64,000 nucleotides of DNA from Hyphomicrobiales bacterium (lineage in GTDB: Bacteria; Pseudomonadota; Alphaproteobacteria; Rhizobiales; Rhizobiaceae). Location: positions 1-64,000 of the forward strand of contig UCHV01000014.1 of the NCBI GenBank assembly GCA_900472395.1, given 5' to 3'. Position 1 is the stretch's first letter; each line of letters opens with the position of its first letter. This document shows, in pieces, positions 46,094 to 55,918 of this stretch. Position numbers and translations under genes: made by a program. The notes beneath the pieces are model-generated. The model made no database searches and had not been told where the DNA came from. It worked only from the letters and a program-made list of their open reading frames with translations.

Positions 46094-48817
46094 TTACTTC
46101 TCCGCTAACTGCTTGCGCAGCGCATAAAGCGCATCCATGGCTTCACGCGGGGTCATGTCATCCGGGTTGAGAGCTTTCAGCGCTTCCTCGACCTTGGAGG
46201 GGCCACGGCGCGTTTCTTCCTTTCGGACGGCGATCTGGAATAGCGGCAGGTCGTCGATCAACTGGCTTGCCGGGTTTTTGCGGTCCGAATCCTCCAGCTT
46301 TGTCAGCACGTCGCGGGCGCGCTCGACCACCGCATCCGGCAGGCCGGCAAGGCGGGCGACCTGAATGCCGTAGGATCTGTCTGCGGCGCCGGGGCCGACT
46401 TCGTGCAGGAAGATCACCTCACCATCCCATTCCTTCACCTTCATGGTGGCGTTGGAGAGGCGGTTGAGCTTCTCCGACAGCACGGTGAGTTCGTGGAAAT
46501 GGGTGGCGAACAGACCACGGCAGCGATTGGCCTCGTGCAGGTGTTCGACGGCGGCCCATGCAATCGACAGGCCGTCGAACGTTGCGGTGCCACGGCCGAT
46601 TTCATCGAGGATGACCAGCGAACGATCGGTCGCCTGATTGAGGATGGCGGCTGTCTCGACCATTTCCACCATGAAGGTGGAGCGGCCACGCGCCAGATCG
46701 TCGGATGCGCCCACACGCGAGAACAGGCGGTCGACCACGCCGATATGCGCCGATGCTGCCGGCACGAAGGAACCCATCTGGGCCAGAATGGCGATCAATG
46801 CGTTCTGGCGCAGGAAGGTCGATTTACCGCCCATGTTGGGACCGGTGAGCAGCCAGAGCGCGCCGAATTCGCCGCCATCCCTCGGAGACAGATCGCATTC
46901 ATTGGCGATAAATGCCCCGGCCGACTGGCGGCGCAAAGCCTGTTCGACCACCGGGTGGCGGCCACCTTCGATCGCAAACATGCGGCTGTCATCGACGATC
47001 GGGCGGCGATAACCCCATTCTTCCGCCAGCATGGCAAGGCCTGCGGCGACATCAATGATGCCGAGCGCGCGGGCACCGGCCTTGATGGCTTCGGCGGCGG
47101 ATGTCACCGCATTGGTCATGTGGGTAAAGGCTTCGAGCTCGATGACAAGCGCCTGACCGGCAGCATTGGCGATGCGGGTTTCGAGATCGGCCAGTTCCGT
47201 GGTGGTGAACCGCATGGCATTGGCCATGGTCTGGCGATGGATGAAACGGGCCTTTGCTTCCGGCGTATCGGTCATCGGGCCGGCATTGCCGGCGGTAACC
47301 TCGATGAAATAACCGAGCACGTTGTTATGTTTGATCTTCAGCGACTTGATGCCGGTTTCGTCTGCATATTGCAGCTGCAGCCCGGCGATGACCTTTCGCG
47401 ACTGGTCACGCAATGCGCGGACTTCGTCGAGTTCGGCATAGGCGCCGTCGGCGACAAAACCGCCATCGCGTTTCAGCAGCGGCAGTTCCTGCGCCAGAAG
47501 GCCGGAAAGCAGGTTTTCGACATCATCCGGCAGGGCAGCGAGCGAAGCCATCGCCTCTTCCAGTTCCGGCGGCAGCATGACTTTCGACAGGCTCTGGCCG
47601 ACGGTGCGGGCAGCCTGCAGGCCGATGAGAATGGCGCCGAGATCGCGCGGGCCGCCACGGTCAAGCGCCAGACGCGAAAGGGCGCGCGGCATGTCCGGCA
47701 CGTGTTTCAGGCCGGTGCGCAGATCGCCACAGAGCGACGGTTCATCGATCAGGAAGGAGATGGAATCAAGACGGTGATTGATGACCTCTGGGTCGGTCAG
47801 CGGTGACATCAGCCGTTCGGCGAGAAGACGCCCGCCGCCGCCGGTGACGGTGCGGTCGATGGCTTTCAGCAGCGAGCCATCACGGCTTCCAGCCAGCGTT
47901 TTCGTCAGTTCCAGATTGCCGCGTGTGGCGGGATCGATGAACAGCGTGGAATTGCCGCTTTCACGTTCCGGCCGGCCGAGGGGCGGACGCTCTGCGATTT
48001 GGGTCTTTTCCACATAGGCGACGGCGGCAGCGGCGGCGGCCAGTTCGGCACGAGAGAACGTGCCAAAGCCATCGAGCGTTTCGACGCCAAAATAACGGGT
48101 GATGCGGCTTTCGGCCATGGCGCTGTCGAACAAAACGGCGGGCTGTGGCACGGCAACGCGGCCGAGCACGTCGAAGACCGGCTTCAGTTCGGGATCATGG
48201 AAAATGGCATCGGCGAGGATGAGTTCGCGCGGTTCGATGCGCAGGATATCGGCCAGCAGGCGGGTGTGTTCGGTTTCGGCAACGCGGAAAACGCCGGTCG
48301 AGATATCGATCCAGGCAAGCGCCATCTGCTGTTCGCTATTGCCGCGGATGCGGGCAAGCGTCATCAGATAGTTGGATTCCGAAGCAACGAGCAGTTTTTC
48401 CTCGGTCAGCGTGCCGGGCGTGACGAGGCGCACGACATCCCGTTTCACCACCGATTTCGAGCCACGTTTCTTGGCTTCCGCCGGATCCTCGATCTGCTCG
48501 CAGACGGCAACACGATAACCCAGCGAAATCAGTTTCTGCAGGTAATCGTCGGCGGCATGGACCGGCACACCGCACATGGGGATATCATAACCCATATGCT
48601 GGCCACGTTTGGTGAGCGTGATGCCCAGCGCGCGTGAAGCTTCCGCCGCATCATCGAAGAACAGCTCGTAGAAATCGCCCATGCGATAGAACAGCAGCGA
48701 GCCGGGATTGTTGGCCTTGATCTCGATGAATTGTTCCATCATCGGGGTGGCCGAAGCACGGCTTTCCTCGGTGATCAGGCGGGCAGTGTCGAGCGTGTCG
48801 GTCGGCAGGCGTTGCAA
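46094..48817 (-). CDS. mutS: DNA mismatch repair protein MutS
   Basis: MutS recognises mismatches and starts repair with MutL. The protein has about 907 residues. The mismatch-reading domain has the conserved [15 protein letters not shown], and the ATPase has Walker [14 protein letters not shown] and the Walker B region [11 protein letters not shown]. The start is uncertain: homologues I recall extend upstream of [14 protein letters not shown], so the TTG at 48817 is chosen; ATG at 48742, GTG at 48883 or ATG at 48919 are alternatives. The gene is divergent from tme, with at most about 136 bases between them. Confidence 0.93.
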   Translation of the reverse strand: MQRLPTDTLDTARLITEESRASATPMMEQFIEIKANNPGSLLFYRMGDFYELFFDDAAEASRALGITLTKRGQHMGYDIPMCGVPVHAADDYLQKLISLGYRVAVCEQIEDPAEAKKRGSKSVVKRDVVRLVTPGTLTEEKLLVASESNYLMTLARIRGNSEQQMALAWIDISTGVFRVAETEHTRLLADILRIEPRELILADAIFHDPELKPVFDVLGRVAVPQPAVLFDSAMAESRITRYFGVETLDGFGTFSRAELAAAAAAVAYVEKTQIAERPPLGRPERESGNSTLFIDPATRGNLELTKTLAGSRDGSLLKAIDRTVTGGGGRLLAERLMSPLTDPEVINHRLDSISFLIDEPSLCGDLRTGLKHVPDMPRALSRLALDRGGPRDLGAILIGLQAARTVGQSLSKVMLPPELEEAMASLAALPDDVENLLSGLLAQELPLLKRDGGFVADGAYAELDEVRALRDQSRKVIAGLQLQYADETGIKSLKIKHNNVLGYFIEVTAGNAGPMTDTPEAKARFIHRQTMANAMRFTTTELADLETRIANAAGQALVIELEAFTHMTNAVTSAAEAIKAGARALGIIDVAAGLAMLAEEWGYRRPIVDDSRMFAIEGGRHPVVEQALRRQSAGAFIANECDLSPRDGGEFGALWLLTGPNMGGKSTFLRQNALIAILAQMGSFVPAASAHIGVVDRLFSRVGASDDLARGRSTFMVEMVETAAILNQATDRSLVILDEIGRGTATFDGLSIAWAAVEHLHEANRCRGLFATHFHELTVLSEKLNRLSNATMKVKEWDGEVIFLHEVGPGAADRSYGIQVARLAGLPDAVVERARDVLTKLEDSDRKNPASQLIDDLPLFQIAVRKEETRRGPSKVEEALKALNPDDMTPREAMDALYALRKQLAEK

Positions 48818-48953
48818 ATCGATGGTCCGTTTTGTGTTGCTTCCGGGAAAAGGCGACCTTATCGATGATGCACCCGAAAACACAACAATGGCGGCGGCAA
48901 TCCGGCCTTCTGCCCACATGATACTGACAAAGAAACAGGGAAACGGAAACACA

Positions 48954-51239
48954 ATGGCAGCAGACAAGACGCCCAAGGGCCGCGCATCGGTGACCGACCG
49001 CGAGGCGCTCGACTTTCACGCCAATGGCCGCCCCGGCAAGCTGGAGATCACGCCGACCAAGCCGATGGCAACCCAGCGCGACCTGTCTCTCGCTTATTCC
49101 CCCGGCGTTGCCGTACCGGTGAAGGCAATCGCCGCCGACCCTGCCACTGCCTATGATTACACGACGCGCGGCAACATGGTGGCCGTCATCACCAACGGCA
49201 CGGCCATCCTGGGCCTCGGAAACCTCGGAGCCCTGGCATCGAAGCCGGTGATGGAAGGCAAGTCGGTCCTGTTCAAACGCTTTGCCGATGTGGACAGTAT
49301 CGACCTTGAAGTCGACACCGAAAATGTCGACGAGTTCATCAATTGCGTGCGTTACCTCGGCCCCTCCTTCGGCGGCATCAACCTTGAGGACATCAAGGCG
49401 CCGGAATGTTTCATCATCGAAAGCCGCCTGCGCGAACTGATGGATATCCCGGTTTTCCACGACGACCAGCATGGCACGGCGATCATCGCCGCCGCCGGCC
49501 TGATCAATGCGCTGGAACTGACCGGCCGTGACCTGAAGACCACCAAGCTCGTTTGCAATGGCGCCGGTGCGGCCGCCATTGCCTGTATCGAGCTGATCAA
49601 GGCCATGGGTTTTGCCCCGGAAAACATCATTCTCTGCGACACCAAGGGCGTGATCTACCAAGGCCGCACCGAGGGCATGAACCAGTGGAAGAGCGCGCAT
49701 GCGGCAAAGACCGACCGCCGTTCTCTGGAAGAAGCGATGAAGGGTGCCGACGTGGTGTTCGGCCTTTCGCAGAAGGGCGCGTTTACCGACGAGATGATCC
49801 GCTCGATGGCGGACCAGCCGATCATTTTTGCGATGGCCAACCCGGACCCGGAAATCACCCCGGAAGAAGTGGCGCTGATCCGCGACGACGCGATCATGGC
49901 GACCGGCCGCTCGGACTATCCGAACCAGGTCAACAACGTGCTTGGTTTCCCCTACATCTTCCGCGGGGCGCTGGATGTGCGCGCGGTGCAGATCAACGAT
50001 GCGATGAAGATTGCCGCAGCCCAGGCGCTGGCCGACTTGGCCCGCGAGGACGTGCCGGACGATGTGGCTGCCGCCTATCAGGGCGTTCGCCCACGATTTG
50101 GGCCGCAATACATCATTCCGGTGCCGTTCGATCCGCGCCTGATCTCGGCCATTCCGGTCGCCGTTGCCAAGGCTGCAATGGATAGCGGCGTGGCACGTCG
50201 CGACATTACCGACCTGGCCCTTTACGGTCGGCAGCTTTCGGCGCGTATCGACCCGATTGCCGCCAACACGCAGGACATTTACGAGCGCGTGCGGCAATAT
50301 CCGAAGCGCGTGGTTTTTGCCGAAGCGGAGGAAGAACAGGTCATGCGCGCCGCCGTCGCCTATATGGCGCAGGGGCTCGGCACCGCCATTCTTCTGGGGC
50401 GCGACGACGTCATTCGCACCACGGCAGAAAAGGCTGGCATCGAACTGGATCGTCCCGGCATCGAGATCGTCAACGCCCGTATTTCGACCCGTGTCGATGT
50501 CTATATCGACTACCTTTATGAACGCCTGCAGCGCGAAGGATATCTGCTGCGCGACGTACAGCGCCTGATCCACAACGACCGCAACCACTTTGCCGCCTGC
50601 ATGGTGGCACTGGGCGATGCGGACGCCATGGTGACGGGTACGACGCGCAACTATGCCTCCGCCCTCTCGGATGTGCGCCGCTGCATCGATGCCAAGCCGG
50701 GCCACAAGGTGATCGGCGTTTCGATGATCCTGGCACGCGGGCGCACCGTATTTGTGGCCGATACGGCTGTGCATGACATGCCGACGGCGGACGATCTGGC
50801 CGAGATTGCCATTGAGGCGGCGCGACTGGCCAAGCGCATGGGGCATGAACCGCGCGTGGCGATGCTGGCCTATTCCACCTTCGGCCAACCGATCGGCGAA
50901 CGTTCGGAGCGGGTTCGCGAGGCCGTCAAAATCCTCGACGGCCAGCGGGTCGATTTCGAATATGACGGCGAGATGGGGGCAGATGTGGCGCTCAATCTGG
51001 AGCGCATGCAGCAGCAATACCCGTTCTGCCGTCTCTCCGGCACAGCCAACGTTCTGGTGATGCCGGCGATCCATTCTGCGGCCATTTCCACCCGCATGCT
51101 GCAGGAACTGGGCGGTTCGACTGTCATCGGTCCGCTTCTGGTCGGTCTCGACAAATCGGTGCAGATTGCCCCGATGGGCGCCAAGGACAGCGATATCGTC
51201 AACATGGCGGCGATCGCGGCCTATAACGCCGGCATGTAA
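48954..51239 (+). CDS. tme: NADP-dependent malic enzyme with phosphotransacetylase-like domain
   Basis: This 761-residue enzyme decarboxylates malate to pyruvate. The N-terminal half is the malic enzyme: [20 protein letters not shown] for malate/metal binding, [10 protein letters not shown], and the nucleotide loop [16 protein letters not shown]. From about residue 430 a phosphotransacetylase-like domain follows ([34 protein letters not shown]), which lacks transferase activity and affects regulation in known cases. S. meliloti has Dme (NAD) and Tme (NADP); position between mutS and olsB matches Tme. A GTG-free ATG start is at 48954. Confidence 0.93.
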   Translation: MAADKTPKGRASVTDREALDFHANGRPGKLEITPTKPMATQRDLSLAYSPGVAVPVKAIAADPATAYDYTTRGNMVAVITNGTAILGLGNLGALASKPVMEGKSVLFKRFADVDSIDLEVDTENVDEFINCVRYLGPSFGGINLEDIKAPECFIIESRLRELMDIPVFHDDQHGTAIIAAAGLINALELTGRDLKTTKLVCNGAGAAAIACIELIKAMGFAPENIILCDTKGVIYQGRTEGMNQWKSAHAAKTDRRSLEEAMKGADVVFGLSQKGAFTDEMIRSMADQPIIFAMANPDPEITPEEVALIRDDAIMATGRSDYPNQVNNVLGFPYIFRGALDVRAVQINDAMKIAAAQALADLAREDVPDDVAAAYQGVRPRFGPQYIIPVPFDPRLISAIPVAVAKAAMDSGVARRDITDLALYGRQLSARIDPIAANTQDIYERVRQYPKRVVFAEAEEEQVMRAAVAYMAQGLGTAILLGRDDVIRTTAEKAGIELDRPGIEIVNARISTRVDVYIDYLYERLQREGYLLRDVQRLIHNDRNHFAACMVALGDADAMVTGTTRNYASALSDVRRCIDAKPGHKVIGVSMILARGRTVFVADTAVHDMPTADDLAEIAIEAARLAKRMGHEPRVAMLAYSTFGQPIGERSERVREAVKILDGQRVDFEYDGEMGADVALNLERMQQQYPFCRLSGTANVLVMPAIHSAAISTRMLQELGGSTVIGPLLVGLDKSVQIAPMGAKDSDIVNMAAIAAYNAGM

Positions 51240-51260
51240 GCACCCTGCTTGAATGGCAAC

Positions 51261-51299
51261 CGCGGGTGGATTACCTTGGATGAACAAGGTCCACTCGCG
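51261..51299 (+). promoter_or_regulatory. Long imperfect hairpin between tme and the Phd genes
   Basis: An outer nine-base-pair stem (CGCGGGTGG with CCACTCGCG, one G-T pair) and an inner six-base-pair stem (ACCTTG / CAAGGT) are joined by a three-base bulge with loop GATGAA. No T-run follows. It ends three bases before the first Phd start, so it may be an operator, an RNA control element, or the tme transcript end. Confidence 0.5.
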
Positions 51300-51301
51300 G
51301 A

Positions 51302-51493
51302 ATGTCGCTCATGAAGACCGTCAATATTCAGGAAGCTCAGGAAGATTTGGCGCGGCTTTTGGAAGAGGCTGCGAAGGGGGAGCCGTTTGTCGTTGAGCGG
51401 GAAGGAAAACCTTCGCTGAAGGTGGTGGGCGTGGAGGCGATCGACGATCTCTTCTTGTACAACAATCCGCCCGACACAGCTCACCCGGACTGA
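51302..51493 (+). CDS. Truncated Phd-type antitoxin
   Basis: This 63-residue frame starts like a Phd/YefM antitoxin (MKTVNIQEAQEDLARLLEEA, then GEPFVVEREGKPSLKVV), but the normal C-terminal toxin-binding part is replaced by an unrelated 18-residue end. It is probably a decayed antitoxin whose own toxin gene was lost. An intact second Phd gene follows 17 bases later. It may still bind operator DNA, since the DNA-binding half is kept. Confidence 0.6.
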   Translation: MSLMKTVNIQEAQEDLARLLEEAAKGEPFVVEREGKPSLKVVGVEAIDDLFLYNNPPDTAHPD

Positions 51494-51510
51494 TCAGGAG
51501 ATTGTTTATC

Positions 51511-51756
51511 ATGACAAGTTTCACTCTCGCCGAACTGAGCCACAGATCAAACGAAGTGGCCGAAGCGACCTCTGACGGGCCCGTGGAGATTACGGCTCAG
51601 GGCAGACGCAAATTTGTGCTGATGACAGCCGAGCAATTTGACCGCATGCGACAAGGCAGCAGTCAGAAAGCCCACCACATAGACGATATCGAACCACGCG
51701 AGCGTGAAGAGTTGATAACGGCATTGGAAAGCGTGGCCGCGAGAGGCAACTTATAG
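51511..51756 (+). CDS. Phd/YefM-type antitoxin
   Basis: This 81-residue antitoxin has the Phd fold: MTSFTLAELSHRSNEVAEAT at the start and GRRKFVLMTAEQFDRM at the end of the DNA-binding part, followed by an acidic toxin-binding tail. A CAGGAG ribosome site precedes the ATG. The toxin-like gene starts one base after the stop codon, so both are cotranscribed. Phd paired with a PemK/MazF-like protein is a mixed combination. Confidence 0.82.
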   Translation: MTSFTLAELSHRSNEVAEATSDGPVEITAQGRRKFVLMTAEQFDRMRQGSSQKAHHIDDIEPREREELITALESVAARGNL

Positions 51757-51757
51757 G

Positions 51758-52171
51758 ATGAGCAGCTTCGCCCATGGCGACGTCATTCTCTATTCCTACT
51801 TTTGGGCTCGCGAACATGATCGCGGCGAAGAAAGCGGCCGAAAAGCCCGGCCAACCTGCGTCATGCTGATCGTGATCGGCTCAGACGGCCGCAACAAATC
51901 CCTGCTGTTTCCCATTACCAGTCAACCGCCAGGCTCGGAGCGGTGGGCGATTGAAATCCCACCAGTCGAGGCAAGCTCGGCCAACCTGCGCATGCCTGCC
52001 TGGGTCATTGTCGATGAGTTCAATACCGATGATCTCGCGGCATCTTTTGCAATCGAGCAACAATCGCCGATCGGTCGCTTCAGCAAGGGCTTCATGTCAA
52101 TGATCGCCGCCGAAGCCGCAAAAGCAATGCGGGCAGCATCTTCCCGCACTATTCCTCGTGACACCCTTTAG
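51758..52171 (+). CDS. PemK/MazF-like growth inhibitor
   Basis: This 137-residue protein begins FAHGDVILYSYFWAREHDRG, followed by SGRKARPTCVMLIVIG and LLFPITSQPP, the order seen in PemK/MazF-type endoribonuclease toxins (GDVxxxxF, KxRPxxVxxxxG, xPITS). Its long version and the segment before the RP motif are typical of rhizobial growth inhibitor PemK proteins. It would cut mRNA at short sequences if active. It sits directly after the Phd antitoxin gene and is convergent with olsB. Confidence 0.75.
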   Translation: MSSFAHGDVILYSYFWAREHDRGEESGRKARPTCVMLIVIGSDGRNKSLLFPITSQPPGSERWAIEIPPVEASSANLRMPAWVIVDEFNTDDLAASFAIEQQSPIGRFSKGFMSMIAAEAAKAMRAASSRTIPRDTL

Positions 52172-52214
52172 TTGGATAATCCGGGAAATCGTGGCGACTA
52201 CCCGGTCTCAAGCT

Positions 52215-53087
52215 TTAGCTCGCGAACCTTCCGGCATCGGCGCCGAAGTGGTTGATGTAACGGCCGGAGATGACTGCAATGGGCAGAACGATCAGCACAT
52301 CCGTCGTGTTGAAAGCCTGATCGACCACGGCGCCGTCACCGATCATCGCGCCCAGGCGGAGATATCCCTTGACGAGCGGCGGCATGGCCGAAAGTGCCTG
52401 GCGCGGGTTGATTTCTTCCGCCGGCACCATGTTCATGTTCTTGTAAAGTTCAGGCAGGGCGGAAACCATCCACTCATCCGTCACCTGCGAATTGTGATGA
52501 AGGAAGGACAGCGCCAGCGCATGCTCCTGCGGATCGACGCCCGGGAAGGACGCGCAGCCAAACATGGCATCCATGCCGTGCTTCAGTGCATAGGCCCAGT
52601 TGCCCTGCCACAGAAGCTCGACGGTGCGCTTGGTGCGGTAATCCGGCAGGACGCAGGAGCGGCCGAGCTCCATGAATTGTTTGCCCGGGTGGCGGGCGAG
52701 AAGTGGCGCAAGGTCGAATTCCGAAGCCGAATAAAAGCCGCCATGGGCCATCGCCACTTCCTGGCGCAGCAGGCGATAGGTGCCGACGATCTGATCCTCG
52801 ATATCGCCTTCGATTGCGTGATCGATGACGAGAAGATGGTCGCAGATATCATCGAAGGCATCGAAATCGCGCTCGCGCCGCATGGCTTCCGCCGGCAGCT
52901 GTGCGCCCATTTCAGTAACGAAGACACGATAACGGACGGCCTGCGCGGCGTCGATCTCACGGGAAGATCGGGCAAGGCGGGTTTCGAGAGAGCCTATGCG
53001 GCCGAATACATCCGTACCCGCAGCAGCCTGCGGGACAACCTGGTTAGTTTCGATGGTGACGCCCCGAGCAAGCAGTTCGACAGTCAT
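52215..53087 (-). CDS. olsB: L-ornithine N-acyltransferase (ornithine lipid synthesis)
   Basis: OlsB transfers a 3-hydroxyacyl group from acyl carrier protein to ornithine to form lyso-ornithine lipid. The 290-residue protein has the hemolysin-like GNAT acyltransferase fold: AAQAVRYRVFVTEMGAQLP, DHLLVIDH, IVGTYRLLRQEVA and ELGRSCVLPDYRTKR are family-typical. In S. meliloti olsB lies just beyond tme, as here. The product is the substrate of OlsA, encoded 24 kb away. Ornithine lipids become major membrane lipids under phosphate limitation; no PhoB box was identified by eye upstream. Confidence 0.92.
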   Translation of the reverse strand: MTVELLARGVTIETNQVVPQAAAGTDVFGRIGSLETRLARSSREIDAAQAVRYRVFVTEMGAQLPAEAMRRERDFDAFDDICDHLLVIDHAIEGDIEDQIVGTYRLLRQEVAMAHGGFYSASEFDLAPLLARHPGKQFMELGRSCVLPDYRTKRTVELLWQGNWAYALKHGMDAMFGCASFPGVDPQEHALALSFLHHNSQVTDEWMVSALPELYKNMNMVPAEEINPRQALSAMPPLVKGYLRLGAMIGDGAVVDQAFNTTDVLIVLPIAVISGRYINHFGADAGRFAS

Positions 53088-53179
53088 TGTGGTTCGCCCA
53101 TTTTAGCGCTTCGATGACTGTCATAAATCATTTCCATGCGACATTGCCGTGACAGTCTTTGCCACAACAAACGGCTGCG

Positions 53180-55330
53180 TCAAGACGCCTGTCGCATTGC
53201 TGCCGTTCCGAATTGCCGCACCAACTCGTTGAGCTTGTCGGGAGATACAGGCTTTTCCATGACATGTGCCGCACCGGCTGAAAGCGCCTGCACATGCTGG
53301 CTTAGGCGTCCCTCACCGGTGAGGATTATGACAGGCAGCGTTTGGCCCCGGCCGTTTGCGCAGGCGGTGATGGCGGCAAGCGCGTGACCGATTTCCCCAC
53401 CCGGCATATGGATGTCCGAGATGACGAGATCGGGTAGTGTTTCGCCGCAGGCGGCGGCCAGCAACGCCGGAAAATCGGCAACGCGCGTGACCGTGTGGCC
53501 GGAGCGGCTGAGGATGGTCGAATAGAGCATGGCGCTGACCGCGTCATCCTCGGCCAGCACGATGGAGAGGCTTGCCTGGGAAACCGGTGCCGACTCAGTC
53601 TGCGGTTTTACATCGGGTGTTTGCACCGGCGGCTGAGGCGCGGACGGTTCACGACTGCCGAGACGGCCGCGCAGCACGTCGATCAATGTGCGTTCGCGAA
53701 GCGGGCGGATGAGCCAAGCGTCGTAGAGTGCCTGCGGCTGGCTGCCGCGTTCTTCCGGATTGACCAGAAGGATGCGACGCAACCCCTCGTGAACGAGTGC
53801 TCCAGCGGGACCACCGGCAAGGCGGTGATCGACGATGACGTCGGAAAAGCGATCATCCCCCCTGCCCGCCTGTTCGATCAGGCGCTCGGCTTCGGCCGCG
53901 CTGCCGGCCTGGACGCAGGTGCCGCCGAGGGTTCCGATCATTCCGACGATGGCAGCGGAGGATGGCCCTTCCGGTGAAAGCAGGAGGACGCGTGATGAAC
54001 GCAACGCTTCAGAGCGACCGGACGGCATGGCGCTGGCGCCCTCGACGAAAGCTGCAGCGCTTTCGGTCGGCGCCAACGGCAGGCGGATGGTGAAGGTGGA
54101 CCCGACACCCTTTTCGCTCTCGACGGATAACGCCCCGCCGAATTCCTCGACGATGCGGTAGGAGATGGCCATGCCGAGGCCGGTTCCGCCGCTTCGGGCT
54201 TCGGCAGAACCTGCCTGTTCGAATTCGCCAAAGATACGAGCCTGTTCTTCCGCCGTCATGCCCGGGCCTGTATCGGAGACGGTGATGATGACGTTTTCCG
54301 TTTCCGGCCAGGCACGGATGAGGACGCCGCCGGATTGCGTAAATTTCACGGCATTGCCGATGACGTTGAACAGAACCTGGCGCAGGCGTGCCGGGTCGAA
54401 ATCATGCAGGTCCGGCAGTTCGGACATGACGGCGGCGCCGATTTCGACGTTCTTTTCGTGAGCGCGCGGGGCAAGCATTTCCACGACGCTTTCGATCAAC
54501 TGGCGCAGATTTTCCGCACGCGTGTTGAGCTTGAAGCGACCGGCTTCCATGGTGGAATAATCGAGAAGGTCATCGACCAGCTGAGCCAACGCCTGACCGG
54601 CCTGACGGATACCGCCGATATAATTCTGCTGTTCCGGCGACAGATGCGTACGGTCGAGCAACTGGCCCATGCCGAGAATGCCGTTCAACGGCGTACGCAG
54701 TTCATGCACCACGGTAGCGAGCTGGCGGGACTTGGTGACGCTTTGCGCTTCGGCCTTGAGACGTGCGACTTCCTGCTGCTCCCGCACCAGCCGTTCCTCG
54801 GTAACGTCACGGGCAAAACCGTGAAAAAGCACGCTACCATCGGCGGCGGTTACCGGAACATCGCGCCACCAGAAAACGCGTGGGCCCGCCGGCCCCGCGA
54901 TTTCGAGATCACGGCCGGTGAGCGTCGGTTCGGCAAGATCGATCTTTTGGCTGGACTGGGCACGTTGGCAAAAGCCGAGATCTTCGAGTGTGCGGCCTTC
55001 AGGCGCATCGCAGTGGGTAAGGCTGCGGAAAACGCCGTTGGCGCTGACAATGCCACCATCGGCCTTACGGATAACGGCAACCTCGCCGAGGGCATCGGCC
55101 AGATTTGCGGGATCGATCGAAGGCGTGGCGACGGCCAGGCGTTCCCCCCGATGGCTACCGAGACGCGTGAAAAAATTCAGCCATGCAGGGCTGGGGGATA
55201 TCCCGGAAGACGCCTGTTTGGGAAAGGCGATCGGCGTTCCGAGGTCATCACGCGGGGCTGCCTCCTCAGACGGTACCGGAGCACCGAAGGCAGCAACCAG
55301 TCGATTTTGCATGTCGGCTATCTTGCGCAT
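53180..55330 (-). CDS. Hybrid sensor histidine kinase
   Basis: This is a 716-residue soluble kinase with no membrane segment. It has a PAS-like region at about 75-180, a dimerisation domain with the phosphorylated His209 (VVHELRTPLNG), and an HATPase domain with N box NVIGNAVKFT and GTGLGMAIS. A degenerate receiver follows at about 465-560, and a complete C-terminal receiver has its phosphorylation aspartate near 638 (VISDIHMPGGE). The degenerate domain lacks the acidic pair at its start. It lies between lspA and olsB on the same strand; its signal and output are unknown. Confidence 0.92.
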   Translation of the reverse strand: MRKIADMQNRLVAAFGAPVPSEEAAPRDDLGTPIAFPKQASSGISPSPAWLNFFTRLGSHRGERLAVATPSIDPANLADALGEVAVIRKADGGIVSANGVFRSLTHCDAPEGRTLEDLGFCQRAQSSQKIDLAEPTLTGRDLEIAGPAGPRVFWWRDVPVTAADGSVLFHGFARDVTEERLVREQQEVARLKAEAQSVTKSRQLATVVHELRTPLNGILGMGQLLDRTHLSPEQQNYIGGIRQAGQALAQLVDDLLDYSTMEAGRFKLNTRAENLRQLIESVVEMLAPRAHEKNVEIGAAVMSELPDLHDFDPARLRQVLFNVIGNAVKFTQSGGVLIRAWPETENVIITVSDTGPGMTAEEQARIFGEFEQAGSAEARSGGTGLGMAISYRIVEEFGGALSVESEKGVGSTFTIRLPLAPTESAAAFVEGASAMPSGRSEALRSSRVLLLSPEGPSSAAIVGMIGTLGGTCVQAGSAAEAERLIEQAGRGDDRFSDVIVDHRLAGGPAGALVHEGLRRILLVNPEERGSQPQALYDAWLIRPLRERTLIDVLRGRLGSREPSAPQPPVQTPDVKPQTESAPVSQASLSIVLAEDDAVSAMLYSTILSRSGHTVTRVADFPALLAAACGETLPDLVISDIHMPGGEIGHALAAITACANGRGQTLPVIILTGEGRLSQHVQALSAGAAHVMEKPVSPDKLNELVRQFGTAAMRQAS

Positions 55331-55385
55331 GTTTCAAAAGTAACATGCGCTTCCTTCCGAATGCTTTCGGCCAAAGGTTAACGTT

Positions 55386-55907
55386 TTAGATTTTTGGCTC
55401 TTCGGTCTTCTTGCGCATGGAGCCGAGAATTTCATCGAGGATGACGCAACCCGCGCCGATGGTGATGAAACTGTCGGCAAGATTGAAGACGGCAAACGAC
55501 CAGGTGGATGTGTAGAAAAGGATGTAATCGATCACGTGACCATAAAGGAAACGGTCGAACAGATTGCCGAGCGCGCCGGCGATGATGAAAGCGAAACCGG
55601 CATGGGCAAAGGTGCGGTCGGCCGGCGTGCGGCGCCACAACCAGATGACGAAGGCGCAGATGGCAAGACGCATGGTGACGATGAACCAGCCATCCATGTG
55701 ATCGAGCATGGAGAAGGCGACGCCGGTATTATAGGTGCGATAAAGCGCCAGCATCGGCACGACATGCACCGCTTCTTCCAGCGGCAGGTAATGATCGACA
55801 GCGATCTTGATGATCTGGTCGAGGATCAGGGCGATGACGATGAAGATCGCGATCGGCAGCGGTCGCGACAGAAGCGTCGGGCTTGGCGGAGCGATATCGT
55901 TCGTCAT
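55386..55907 (-). CDS. lspA: Lipoprotein signal peptidase
   Basis: LspA cleaves the signal peptide of lipidated prolipoproteins in the inner membrane. The 173-residue protein has four membrane helices and the two catalytic aspartates, Asp127 ([10 protein letters not shown]) and Asp145 (FNLADS). GNLFDR at 114-119 is also conserved. The next enzyme, Lnt, is encoded at 21900-23501 in this window. It follows two RNA methyltransferase genes on the minus strand. Confidence 0.96.
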   Translation of the reverse strand: MTNDIAPPSPTLLSRPLPIAIFIVIALILDQIIKIAVDHYLPLEEAVHVVPMLALYRTYNTGVAFSMLDHMDGWFIVTMRLAICAFVIWLWRRTPADRTFAHAGFAFIIAGALGNLFDRFLYGHVIDYILFYTSTWSFAVFNLADSFITIGAGCVILDEILGSMRKKTEEPKI

Positions 55908-55918
55908 GCCGGTCCTTT

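Noticed and set aside
46403..47806. A 467-codon plus-strand frame inside mutS
   Set aside because: Antisense shadow of the MutS coding region; composition is typical of such shadows.
48651..51287. An 878-codon minus-strand open frame opposite tme
   Set aside because: It mirrors the malic enzyme gene, is rich in His, Arg and Gly as antisense frames of GC-rich genes are, and has no domain features.
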